Assembly: GCA_039920165.1 (NCBI GenBank)
Contig: JBDSEG010000341.1
Span: 1 to 5,455 of the forward strand
DNA from: JBDSEG01 sp039920165
GTDB taxonomy: Bacteria > Pseudomonadota > Gammaproteobacteria > Burkholderiales > Burkholderiaceae_C
Direction: 5' to 3'
DNA length: 5,455 nt
The translations under genes were made by a program, and so were the position numbers. Each line of letters opens with the position of its first letter. Positions within the stretch are counted from its first letter, which is position 1. The notes below the pieces were generated by a model that did not search any database, was not told the origin of the DNA, and saw only the letters and a program-made list of their open reading frames with translations. Below are positions 1 through 5,455 of this stretch, one piece after another.

Positions 1-461
1 ACGGTCAGCGCCGCCGGTCCGGCGCCGACGCAGGCGATGCGCTTGCCGTTTTTCTGAATTGCCGGGCGCGGCATCAGGCTCGCGACGTCGTCCTTCAGGT
101 CGGCCGCCACGCGCTTCAAGCGGCAGATCGCGACCGGTTCCGGCTTGATCGACGACCCCCGAGGGGCTTCGTCCCGCCGCCCCCCCACGTGGGTGATCTG
201 GGCTTGGGACGGCCCGGCGCCGGGCGTCTGCCCTTCCTCGACCCGCCCGCGCCGGCAAGCCGGTTCGCAGGGCCGGTCGCAGGTGCGCCCAAGGATGCCG
301 GGGAAGACGTTGGACTCCCAGTTCACCATGTACGCGTCCGAATAGCGTCCGGCAGCGATCAGGCGGATGTATTCGGGAACGGGCGTGTGGGCCGGGCAGG
401 CCCATTGGCAGTCGACAACCTTGTGAAAGTAGTCGGGGTGGCGGATGTCGGTGGCTTGCAA
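1..461 (-). CDS. GltD-like FAD/NAD(P) oxidoreductase, N-terminal part (3' end outside window)
   Basis: The visible 153 residues match the N-terminal half of the glutamate-synthase small-subunit (GltD)-like flavoprotein family. These proteins pass electrons between NAD(P)H, FAD and FeS centres, in the cytoplasm. Seen directly: Cys18-x3-Cys22 followed by Pro, Cys61-x3-Cys65-x3-Cys69, the segment SNVFPGILGR (50-59) between them, the conserved stretch EPVAICRLKR (108-117), and the start of a Rossmann nucleotide-binding loop, VGAGPA (145-150), just before the window edge. The start is TTG at 461, chosen because GGAAAGGA lies 5 bases upstream; no ATG lies between it and the first cysteine motif. 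Residues 77-107 form a low-complexity Gly/Pro/Arg stretch between the last cysteine cluster and EPVAICRLKR that looks longer than I expect for the family, and it contains a run of seven G. The electron partner cannot be told from this fragment; a ferredoxin-linked role is possible but unproven. Confidence 0.82.
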   Translation of the reverse strand, partial: MQATDIRHPDYFHKVVDCQWACPAHTPVPEYIRLIAAGRYSDAYMVNWESNVFPGILGRTCDRPCEPACRRGRVEEGQTPGAGPSQAQITHVGGRRDEAPRGSSIKPEPVAICRLKRVAADLKDDVASLMPRPAIQKNGKRIACVGAGPAALT

Positions 462-466
462 CGTCG

Positions 467-474
467 TCCTTTCC
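467..474 (-). promoter_or_regulatory. Ribosome binding site for the TTG-started oxidoreductase
   Basis: On the minus strand the sequence reads GGAAAGGA, then CGACG, then TTG. The purine-rich core is 5 bases from the TTG and decides the start of the oxidoreductase gene, because no ATG or GTG in that frame sits at a sensible distance. Confidence 0.6.
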
Positions 475-526
475 GTGCCACGCCCGGGGGCGGGCTGGCG
501 CGCCGCTCGTAACAACGCGGCGGTCG

Positions 527-556
527 ATGCTAGGCGCCGCCGCCCGCGCTTGTCAG
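527..556 (-). promoter_or_regulatory. Possible sigma70-type promoter for the oxidoreductase gene
   Basis: On the minus strand CTGACA (5 of 6 matches to the -35 consensus, 556-551) is separated by 18 bases from TAGCAT (4 of 6 matches to the -10 consensus, 532-527). Transcription would begin near 520, giving a leader of about 60 bases before the TTG start at 461. Such matches arise by chance, but placement and spacing fit. Confidence 0.35.
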
Positions 557-598
557 CCGGGTTTGCGCGAAGGCCCGGCCGGGGGCTTGACAGCAGCG

Positions 599-891
599 AG
601 TGTGCGCCAGAGTCGCCTCTTCGCCCGCCAGGGCCGCTCGCCGTACCGGCTGCAGACGGGTCGATCCGGCGATGCCGGCCGCGTTGCCGCTCGCCACACT
701 GGTGCCACGCCTGGAAGAAGAACGCTCGCGCTTCGGCCGCGCGAGCGTCGGGCCGTGGAGCGAGGATGCCGGCGCCGCCCAGGCGGCCGAATCGGCACGC
801 CGCCTGGCGCAGGCGGCCGTGGCTGGTGTGGGCGCTGCTTCTCACCGGTGTCGCCGGGCTCGGATTCATGGTGTGGCGGCTACGAGGGTGA
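599..891 (+). pseudogene. Remnant of a DUF3999-type membrane protein C-terminus, two frameshifts
   Basis: Three pieces of one protein are spread over three plus-strand frames. The first is FARQGRSPYRLQ, in the frame of base 602. The second is LPLATLVPRLEEERSRFGRA and what follows, in the frame of base 672. The third is the transmembrane end RPWLVWALLLTGV...MVWRLRG, in the frame of base 889, with stop TGA at 889-891. Dropping one G from the GGG at 658-660 joins the first two pieces as YRLQTVDPAMPAALPLATL. Dropping one G at 812-813 joins the last two as RRLAQRPWLVWALLL. The repaired protein has the order I know from DUF3999 C-termini: a PY.L segment, then LPL.TLVP, a charged helix, and one C-terminal membrane helix ending in W-R-L. 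The family is normally around 450 residues. Only about the last 100 are detectable, and the divergent oxidoreductase gene starts 140 bases upstream, so the N-terminal part is gone. The left boundary is approximate. The frameshifts could be sequencing errors in G runs; the missing N-terminus could not. The family assignment is from memory of the pattern. Confidence 0.55.
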
Positions 892-971
892 TGGGGCGCG
901 GATCAGAGCGGTGAAGTTGATCGCGCCCACGCGGATGGGTCGAGCCGGCGCGCCATGCCGGCCGCATTGCG

Positions 972-998
972 GCTAGTCGCGCGGGTGTCGCGACTAGC
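972..998. repeat. Perfect 10-bp inverted repeat with 7-base loop
   Basis: GCTAGTCGCG (972-981) is followed by seven bases and then its exact reverse complement CGCGACTAGC (989-998). It lies in the 184-base noncoding stretch between the DUF3999 remnant and vapB, ending 77 bases before the vapB start. It could fold as a stable hairpin or serve as a dimeric operator. No T-run follows on either strand, so it is not a standard intrinsic terminator. The rest of 892-1075 shows only weak promoter-like matches (GATACT at 1042-1047, TAGACT at 1051-1056) without a convincing -35 element. Confidence 0.6.
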
Positions 999-1063
999 GT
1001 GCTTCGCCTCGTCCCGGTAGTCCCGCGGGTCTGCGCAATTCGATACTGTGTAGACTCGTGTGC

Positions 1064-1069
1064 AAGGAG
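1064..1069 (+). promoter_or_regulatory. Ribosome binding site of vapB
   Basis: AAGGAG lies 6 bases before ATG 1076. It picks this ATG over the in-frame ATG at 1058, which would add six residues, would place the Shine-Dalgarno inside the gene, and has no such site of its own. Confidence 0.8.
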
Positions 1070-1075
1070 CTACAC

Positions 1076-1276
1076 ATGGCCACCAATCTTGCTATTGATC
1101 CGGATCTGCTTGACCGTGCTGTCGAGGTCAGCGGTGAGCGAACGAAGAAGGCGGTCGTCACGAAGGCTCTGCAGGAATTCATCGCGCGGCGGGAGCAACG
1201 GCGCGTCGTCGAACTGATGGGCAAGCTCGATTGGGATGGTGCCTTCAACTACAAAGCCGAGCGCTCGCGCAAGTGA
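1076..1276 (+). CDS. vapB: VapB-family antitoxin
   Basis: This 66-residue protein is the antitoxin of a type II toxin-antitoxin pair. It would bind and neutralise the VapC ribonuclease encoded next door and, as a dimer, repress its own promoter. The layout is a short N-terminal strand (ATNLAIDPDLL, 2-12), a helical ribbon-helix-helix-like segment with the typical KKAVVTKALQEFIARRE core (24-40), and an acidic/aromatic tail (MGKLDWDGAFNYKAERSR, 48-65) of the kind that plugs the toxin's active site. The pattern matches the DUF2191 group of VapB proteins. Its TGA stop overlaps the GTG start of vapC, so the two are translationally coupled. G+C is about 58% over 1081-1260 (105 of 180 bases by hand count), against 72-77% in samples of the neighbouring minus-strand genes. 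That suggests arrival by horizontal transfer, as is common for such modules. Confidence 0.9.
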   Translation: MATNLAIDPDLLDRAVEVSGERTKKAVVTKALQEFIARREQRRVVELMGKLDWDGAFNYKAERSRK

Positions 1277-1698
1277 CGCTCTTCGTCGATACAAGCGTTT
1301 GGTCGCTTGCCCTGCGCCGCGACGCTGCGGCGACCGAGCCCGAGGTTCAAGCGCTCAAGGATGCGCTGCTCGGGGCAGATATCGTCGTCACGACCGGTCT
1401 GGTGCTGCAGGAACTGCTGCAGGGATTTTCCGGTCCGAAGGCGGGGGCTCAGATCATCGAGCGCTTTACCGCGTTGCCGTTGCTTCAGCCGGATCGTGAG
1501 GACCATATCGCTGCCGCCGCGATCCGCAACATTTGTCGTCGAGCGGGCGTGCAGCTCGGTACGGTCGATGCATTGCTCGCGCAACTGTGCATCCGACACG
1601 AGCTGGTACTGCTGAGCACGGACAATGACTTCGGTCTTGCGGCCAAGCACTGTCCGCTGCGTATTTGGTCACCAACAACCGCAGCGCGCAAAAGGTAG
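1273..1698 (+). CDS. vapC: VapC-family PIN-domain ribonuclease toxin
   Basis: This 141-residue protein has the usual length for VapC. PIN-domain VapC toxins are Mg2+-dependent RNases that cut tRNA or rRNA and stop translation when VapB is lost. The acidic active-site residues are all visible: Asp6 in LFVDTSVW (3-10), Glu47 in LVLQELLQG (43-51), Asp99 in GTVDALLAQL (96-105), and Asp117/Asp119 in LLSTDNDF (113-120). The toxin therefore looks intact. The start is taken as GTG 1273, directly before the LFVDTS strand and overlapping the vapB stop by 4 bases (GTGA). The ATG at 1231 in the same frame lies inside vapB and would add 14 residues unlike any PIN N-terminus. There is no separate ribosome binding site, so toxin synthesis probably depends on translation of vapB. 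The RNA target cannot be read from the sequence. Confidence 0.92.
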   Translation: MTLFVDTSVWSLALRRDAAATEPEVQALKDALLGADIVVTTGLVLQELLQGFSGPKAGAQIIERFTALPLLQPDREDHIAAAAIRNICRRAGVQLGTVDALLAQLCIRHELVLLSTDNDFGLAAKHCPLRIWSPTTAARKR

Positions 1699-1743
1699 CG
1701 CGTCGGCACCCAGCCCCCAGGGGGTCGGCAGGCCGGCGACCTC

Positions 1744-1767
1744 GACGGCTTCGTCGGACGGCTTCGT
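1744..1767. repeat. Short tandem direct repeat in the convergent spacer
   Basis: GACGGCTTCGT occurs at 1744-1754 and again at 1757-1767, a 13-base period. It lies in the 108-base spacer (1699-1806) between the ends of vapC and the AI-2E gene. The same spacer has C5-A-G5 at 1714-1724, too tight for a strong hairpin and without a T-run. I see no convincing terminator or gene in this spacer. Confidence 0.4.
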
Positions 1768-1806
1768 GCGACAGAGCGTGTCGACATCTGCGCTCTATGC
1801 CGAAGT

Positions 1807-3075
1807 TCAATCGCCCAGCAACTCGCCTACCGGCTTCAGGTCGTCGACCCGGTCGCACACGGTCTTGATGACCATCAGGATCGGCACCCCGAGCAGCAGG
1901 CCCCAGGCGCCCCAGATCCAGCCCCAGGCAAGCACGCCGACGAAGACCGCGACCGGGTTCATGCGGCTTGCCTTGCCGGTGAGCCACGGCGTGAGGATGT
2001 AGCCCTCGATGCTGTTGATGAGCATCGCAACGCCGGCGATGAGCAATCCCATCTGCAGGCTGCCGAACTGCGCGAAGCCGATCACTCCGGACGCGACCGT
2101 GACCAGGATGCCGCCGATATAAGGAACGAAATTGAGGATGAAGGTCGCCACGCCCCACACCCCGGGGTTGGCCACGCCCATCCACAGAAAGGCGAGCCAG
2201 GTCGCGACACCGACCACGGCGCTGGTGAAGACCTGAACCATCAGGTAGCGCTGGATCTGGTGGTCGATCTCGTCGAGCGCCTGCAGCGTGATCTTCTTCT
2301 GGCCGATCGTCGGCCCGGCGATCTTGACCATCTTGCGCCGGAAGGTGTCGCCCGAGGCGAGCAGGAAGAAGGTGACGAAGACGACGACCACCGCCTGCCC
2401 GGCGCCGGCGGCGAGGGTGCCGCTGATCTGCACCAGATATTCCTTGACGTCGAATTTGGGCTTCTCGATCTGCACCTTGGTCACGCCGCGCGGTGGCGAC
2501 GCCGCGGGGGGGCCGGCGCTCGCCTCGGCCGCGCGCTCGAGTTCGGTCGCCGCCTTCTGGACCTTGTCGATCGGGCCTTCGGTGGCTCGTTCCTGTCGCA
2601 CCTCGACCGCGCGGCGCAGCTTGTGCGCGGTCTCGGGCAGGTCCTCGACCAGCGCTACCGCATCGTCGGCGAGCGCATAGCCCAGCGACCCGAGGCCGCC
2701 GAGCAGGCCGAACAGCACCAACGCCGCCGCCGCGCCGCGCGGCAGCCCGATCGCGGCCATCCGGTTGACCAGCGGCGCGAGCGCATAGCTGAACATCACA
2801 CCGAGCAGCAGCGGGATGAAGACCGGGCTGGCCCAGCGCAGCACGAAGATGCTGGCCAGGACCGCGAGCACCACCAGTGCGACGTTGCGCACATGGGTCG
2901 GCGGACTGAACATCGCGCTCGGCGGCGCGTCGTCCTCCGGCGCGAGCGACGCCGGCGCTGGCGCGGGCGTCGAGGCCAGGACGGCTTCGCTGCGCGCGTC
3001 GTCAGCATCGCGCTCGGTGCGTGCGGCGGCCCGTTTCGCGGCGGCCGACTCGGGGGGATCCCTGGTCGATGTCAT
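1807..3075 (-). CDS. AI-2E/PerM family membrane protein
   Basis: This 422-residue inner-membrane protein belongs to the AI-2E (formerly UPF0118/PerM) family. Members include TqsA, linked to autoinducer-2 export, and proteins proposed as Na+/H+ antiporters; the substrate here is unknown. About eight hydrophobic segments are visible, near 63-80, 84-106, 116-138, 219-241, 282-300, 303-333, 340-358 and 374-402. Family signatures are present: FILNFVPYIGG (312-322), the segment NSIEGYILTPWLTG (354-367), MNPV (372-375) and WGWIWGAWGLLLGVPIL (384-400). Residues 1-60 are an Ala/Pro/charged, probably disordered cytoplasmic tail, and 145-215 form a large charged loop with possible coiled-coil character. 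Together they make it longer than the usual 350 or so residues. The start is ATG 3075, whose ATGA overlaps the stop of the upstream gene, implying coupled translation. The same frame stays open far upstream, but that part is antisense-free coding of the neighbours in other frames and is not part of this protein. It is last in the cluster and converges on vapC. Confidence 0.9.
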   Translation of the reverse strand: MTSTRDPPESAAAKRAAARTERDADDARSEAVLASTPAPAPASLAPEDDAPPSAMFSPPTHVRNVALVVLAVLASIFVLRWASPVFIPLLLGVMFSYALAPLVNRMAAIGLPRGAAAALVLFGLLGGLGSLGYALADDAVALVEDLPETAHKLRRAVEVRQERATEGPIDKVQKAATELERAAEASAGPPAASPPRGVTKVQIEKPKFDVKEYLVQISGTLAAGAGQAVVVVFVTFFLLASGDTFRRKMVKIAGPTIGQKKITLQALDEIDHQIQRYLMVQVFTSAVVGVATWLAFLWMGVANPGVWGVATFILNFVPYIGGILVTVASGVIGFAQFGSLQMGLLIAGVAMLINSIEGYILTPWLTGKASRMNPVAVFVGVLAWGWIWGAWGLLLGVPILMVIKTVCDRVDDLKPVGELLGD

Positions 3076-3944
3076 CGCGGGGCGTCCGGGGACAGGGTGA
3101 TGAAGTGGCGCGCGAGTTCGGGCGGCATCGGCGCATCGAGCAGGTTGCAGGCCAGGCGCAGCGCGTCGGCGCTGGCCGGGGCGAGCCACTCGCTGGCCGA
3201 ATGGGCGAGCGCCTCGCCGACCCACGACCGCACGAGCAGCGGCCGCTCGGTCCACGACAGCCGTTCGAGCGTGGCAAGCGCGCGAACCATCGCATCGGCA
3301 TCGGGTGGGCGCCAGGGCGGTACCTCGGCCGGCGCCTGCCAGCGGAACATGACGGCCAGGTACCAGTCGCGCCCGGCCAGGCTTTCGGCCTGCTCGCTCG
3401 GCACGCTGCGCGCGAGGTGGGCGGTGAAACGCGCGACGTCGGGCAGGCTCGCCGCGGGCAGCCGGGCCTCGCCGGCCGCGGCGCTTTCCGAAGCCACGAT
3501 GCGCGGCGGCGACCACGGCAGCTCGCCGAAGCCGCGCCGCACCGCGAGCCACAGCAAGCGGTCGATCCCGCGACCCGGCCCGGGCAGCGTGAGCAGGCTG
3601 CGCACTGCGAGCAGCAGCTCGCGGCGCTCGGCCAGCGGCGTCTGTGCCAGGCGCTGCAGCACGCGCTCGAACCATGGCATCAGCGCCGCCGGACCGATGA
3701 TTCCCATATCTGCGCGCACGTTGTCGGCATGGCGCACCGTCACCGTCTCGTCGAACCAGGCTTCGAGCCGGCGATCGTGGCCCGGCGCAAGCAGCATGGC
3801 GAGCAGCGCGGCCCGGAGCCCGTCCGCGCCGTTCAACCGAAGCAGCCGGTCGAGTGCCTGCTGCGCGTCGTGCGACAGCTCGGGCTGGCCGACCGCGGCG
3901 GTCTGACGTCGAAGCAGCGCTTCGTTCATCGCGCGTTCGTTCAT
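3072..3944 (-). CDS. Protein of unknown function, possibly an M48-peptidase-tail-like partner of LemA
   Basis: This 290-residue, mostly helical protein is rich in Ala, Leu and Arg. It has no signal peptide, no clear membrane helix and no HExxH zinc motif. I do not recognise it with certainty. Two stretches recall, from memory, the C-terminal helical tail of M48 metallopeptidases that are often encoded beside LemA: TPLAERRELLLAVRSLL with the following GIDRLLWLAVRRGF (102-139), and the end LRLACNLLDAPMPPELARHF (262-281), which resembles the tail's LLR...LD.P.PPL ending. If that is right, this is the tail without the peptidase domain. The middle (142-215) carries many Trp and Pro (GRDWYLAVMFRWQAP, 191-205) and may be a separate module. 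The start at 3944 is supported by the ATGA overlap with the lemA stop; ATG 3929 is an alternative with no better ribosome binding site. Its stop overlaps the AI-2E start in the same way. Location is probably cytoplasmic or peripheral to the membrane. The coding call is firm, the function open. Confidence 0.75.
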   Translation of the reverse strand: MNERAMNEALLRRQTAAVGQPELSHDAQQALDRLLRLNGADGLRAALLAMLLAPGHDRRLEAWFDETVTVRHADNVRADMGIIGPAALMPWFERVLQRLAQTPLAERRELLLAVRSLLTLPGPGRGIDRLLWLAVRRGFGELPWSPPRIVASESAAAGEARLPAASLPDVARFTAHLARSVPSEQAESLAGRDWYLAVMFRWQAPAEVPPWRPPDADAMVRALATLERLSWTERPLLVRSWVGEALAHSASEWLAPASADALRLACNLLDAPMPPELARHFITLSPDAPR

Positions 3945-4495
3945 GCCAAAGCCGGCAGGGTCGCGCCGACGCCGAAACCGAATACGGCCGCGAGCAGCCG
4001 GGTCGGAAACTGCAGCACCGCATGGTTGTATTCGGCCGCCGCGCGGTTGAATTCGTCGCGCGCGAATCCGAGCGCCGTCTCGGCCTGCGCAAGCTGATCG
4101 AGCAGGCCCGCAAGCGTCGATCCGGCGACGGCTTCGGCCTGGTCGGACAACGCGCCGGCCAGGCGCGCCCGCACATCACTCAGCACCGTCTCGGCCACGC
4201 CGAGGTTGGTGATCGCGAGTTCGTCGCACGGCGATTTGCGGGCCCGCTCGCGCGCCGCACGGCTGTGTCCGAGTGCGGCCTGCAGCGCCTCGACCAGTCC
4301 CGGCTCGACGAGCGCCGGGAGCGCGCCGGCGACCTCGGCGACGCCCTCGTTGCGCCGCAGCAGCCGCACATCAAGCGCGGCGAACTGCTGCTGGATCGCA
4401 TTGCGCATGCGCACCAGCCGGTTGTAGCCGCCGACCGCCCAGAACAGCAGCAAGGCCGCGCCGACCCACCACCACAGGGTTCGAGGCAAGCTCAT
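3941..4495 (-). CDS. lemA: LemA family protein
   Basis: This 184-residue protein has one N-terminal membrane anchor (about 7-23, with Trp8-Trp10) and a helical-bundle domain facing away from it. LemA proteins are widespread, anchored bundles of unsettled function, often encoded with M48 peptidases or TPM-domain proteins and linked to envelope processes. Family hallmarks seen are YNRLVRMRNAI (24-34) continuing into LDVRLLRRNE (41-50), and near the C-terminus RDEFNRAAAEYNHAVLQFP (146-164) with AAVFGFG (169-175). Length fits the family's usual 180-200 residues. It departs from the common pattern in the core: the usual Asn/Leu-rich motif after the RR pair is replaced by EGVAEVAGAL. The start is ATG 4495, 10 bases after the proA stop, with no strong Shine-Dalgarno, so it may rely on re-initiation after proA. 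Its TGA overlaps the next gene's ATG. No M48 peptidase with a catalytic motif follows, which is the usual partner. Confidence 0.87.
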   Translation of the reverse strand: MSLPRTLWWWVGAALLLFWAVGGYNRLVRMRNAIQQQFAALDVRLLRRNEGVAEVAGALPALVEPGLVEALQAALGHSRAARERARKSPCDELAITNLGVAETVLSDVRARLAGALSDQAEAVAGSTLAGLLDQLAQAETALGFARDEFNRAAAEYNHAVLQFPTRLLAAVFGFGVGATLPALA

Positions 4496-4505
4496 GCGGC
4501 CGACT

Positions 4506-5455
4506 CTACGGCACGCCGCCGCGCACTTCGCCGTGGCCGAGAACGACCCACTTGAGCGAGGTGAGTCCCTCCAGCCCGACCGGCCCGCGCGCGTGCAGCT
4601 TGTCGGTGCTGATGCCGATCTCGGCGCCCAGGCCGTACTCGAACCCGTCGGCGAAGCGTGTCGATGCGTTGACCATCACGCTGGCCGAATCGACCTCGCG
4701 TAGAAAGCGCATCGCAGTCGAGTGGCTCTCGGTCAGGATCGCGTCGGTGTGGGGCGAGCCGTCGCGATTCACATGCTCGATGGCGGCATCGAGGCTTTCG
4801 ACCACCTTGACGCTGATGATGCGGTCCAGATATTCCTCGGCCCAGTCGGCTTCGGTCGCATCTGCCAGGTGCGCACCGGGCACCACCTGCAGGAGCGCCC
4901 GCGCGGCCGGGTCGCAGCGCATTTCGACCCCCTTGGCGGCGAAGATCGCGCCGATGCGTGGCAGAAAGCGCGCCGCGATATCGGCATGCACGAGCAGCGA
5001 CTCGGCCGCATTGCACGGGCTCACCTTCTGCGTCTTCGAGTTGTCGGTCACGCGCAGCGCGAGGTCGAGCTCGGCGCTCGCATCGACATACACATGGCAG
5101 TTGCCGTCGAGGTGCTTGATGACCGGCACCTTGGCTTCGCGCGCGATGCGCTCGATCAGGCCCTTGCCGCCGCGCGGAATGATGACGTCGACAGCTTCGG
5201 GTGATGCGATCAGCAGCCCGACCGCCGCGCGGTCGATCGTCTGCACCAGCTGCACCGCATCCGGCGGCAGGCCGGCTTCGGCGAGCGAGGCCTGGACCAG
5301 CGCCCACAGCGCGAGATTGGAATGGATCGCTTCCGAGCCGCCGCGCAGGATGCAGGCGTTGCCGCTCTTGATCGCGAGCGACGCGGCCTCGATTGTCACG
5401 TTCGGGCGGCTCTCGTAGATCATCCCGAAGACGCCGAGCGGCACCCGCATGCGAC
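4506..5455 (-). CDS. proA: Gamma-glutamyl phosphate reductase (glutamate-5-semialdehyde dehydrogenase), 5' end outside window
   Basis: ProA reduces gamma-glutamyl phosphate to glutamate-5-semialdehyde with NADPH, the second step of proline synthesis, in the cytoplasm. The frame is open to the right edge, so the 315 or so residues seen are the C-terminal three quarters of a protein of about 420; the in-frame ATG at 5450 is internal. Residue numbers below count from that Met. Seen are VPLGVFGMIYESRPNVT (3-19), the nucleotide-binding NACILRGGSEAIHSN (31-45), VPVIKHLDGNCHVYVD (108-123), the catalytic Cys146 in SPCNAAESLLVH (144-155, codon at 5015-5013), DRIISVKVV (209-217), and the C-terminal STRFADGFEYGLGAEIGIST (263-282) with HARGPVGLEGLTS (286-298). 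Nothing in the visible part looks damaged. The TAG stop (4508-4506) is 10 bases before lemA, so the two probably share a transcript. The partner proB (glutamate kinase) is not in the window. Confidence 0.95.
   Translation of the reverse strand, partial: RMRVPLGVFGMIYESRPNVTIEAASLAIKSGNACILRGGSEAIHSNLALWALVQASLAEAGLPPDAVQLVQTIDRAAVGLLIASPEAVDVIIPRGGKGLIERIAREAKVPVIKHLDGNCHVYVDASAELDLALRVTDNSKTQKVSPCNAAESLLVHADIAARFLPRIGAIFAAKGVEMRCDPAARALLQVVPGAHLADATEADWAEEYLDRIISVKVVESLDAAIEHVNRDGSPHTDAILTESHSTAMRFLREVDSASVMVNASTRFADGFEYGLGAEIGISTDKLHARGPVGLEGLTSLKWVVLGHGEVRGGVP

Noticed and set aside
587..615. TTGACA at 587-592 on the plus strand as a -35 promoter element.
   Set aside because: No -10-like sequence is found 16-18 bases downstream, and it lies at the edge of the decayed DUF3999 remnant.
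1708..1725. C5-A-G5 and flanking ACCC/GGGT as a terminator between the convergent vapC and AI-2E genes.
   Set aside because: The stem is short with a very tight loop or mismatches, and no T-run follows on either strand.
1466..2185. A 239-codon minus-strand open frame across the vapC end, spacer and AI-2E 3' end.
   Set aside because: It reads the AI-2E gene in the wrong frame and crosses vapC antisense; no domain is seen.
2260..3906. A 548-codon open frame on the plus strand opposite the AI-2E and ORF290 genes.
   Set aside because: Its translation is Arg/Gly/Ala-rich low-complexity sequence with no recognisable domain. The opposite strand encodes clear membrane-protein signatures with ATGA-linked starts. 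Long antisense frames are expected at this GC content.
3076..4179. A 368-codon upstream extension in the AI-2E frame (790 codons in all).
   Set aside because: The extension overlaps ORF290 and lemA in another frame, is Arg/Ala-rich and shows no domain. The family homology begins after ATG 3075, which has the coupling overlap.
4273..5418. A 381-codon open frame on the plus strand opposite lemA and proA.
   Set aside because: proA and lemA are firmly identified on the minus strand; this frame gives only Ser/Arg/Ala-rich sequence without motifs.

Overview
High-GC bacterial chromosome segment (about 70% G+C in most genes). It is most likely from a betaproteobacterium, with Rhodocyclales (Azoarcus/Thauera type) my best guess from protein style; this is inference, since no rRNA or tRNA marker is present.

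Layout. (1) Bases 1-461, minus strand: N-terminal part of a GltD-like FAD/NAD(P) oxidoreductase with a cysteine-rich FeS domain. It starts at a TTG codon with a good ribosome binding site, has a plausible promoter, and runs off the left edge. (2) About 599-891, plus strand: what looks like the C-terminal remnant of a DUF3999-type membrane protein, broken by two single-base frameshifts and lacking its N-terminal part. (3) 892-1075: noncoding, with a perfect 10-bp inverted repeat. (4) 1076-1698, plus strand: a complete VapBC type II toxin-antitoxin pair with lower GC than its neighbours and a 4-base GTGA overlap. (5) 1699-1806: convergent intergenic spacer. (6) 5455 down to 1807, minus strand: a tight four-gene cluster in the order proA (5' end cut by the window), lemA-family gene, a 290-residue protein of unassigned function, and an AI-2E/PerM-family membrane protein. 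Spacing is 10 bp, then two successive 4-base ATGA overlaps.

How the genes may work together. VapB and VapC form a self-contained toxin-antitoxin module. ProA is the second step of proline synthesis and seems to share a transcript with an envelope-related set. The 290-residue protein has weak, remembered resemblance to the helical C-terminal tail of M48 peptidases that often accompany LemA, but it has no HExxH zinc motif. It may be a free-standing tail or a catalytically dead partner. This LemA/ORF290/AI-2E trio is the least explained part of the window. I found no CRISPR array, insertion sequence, phage gene or RNA gene.
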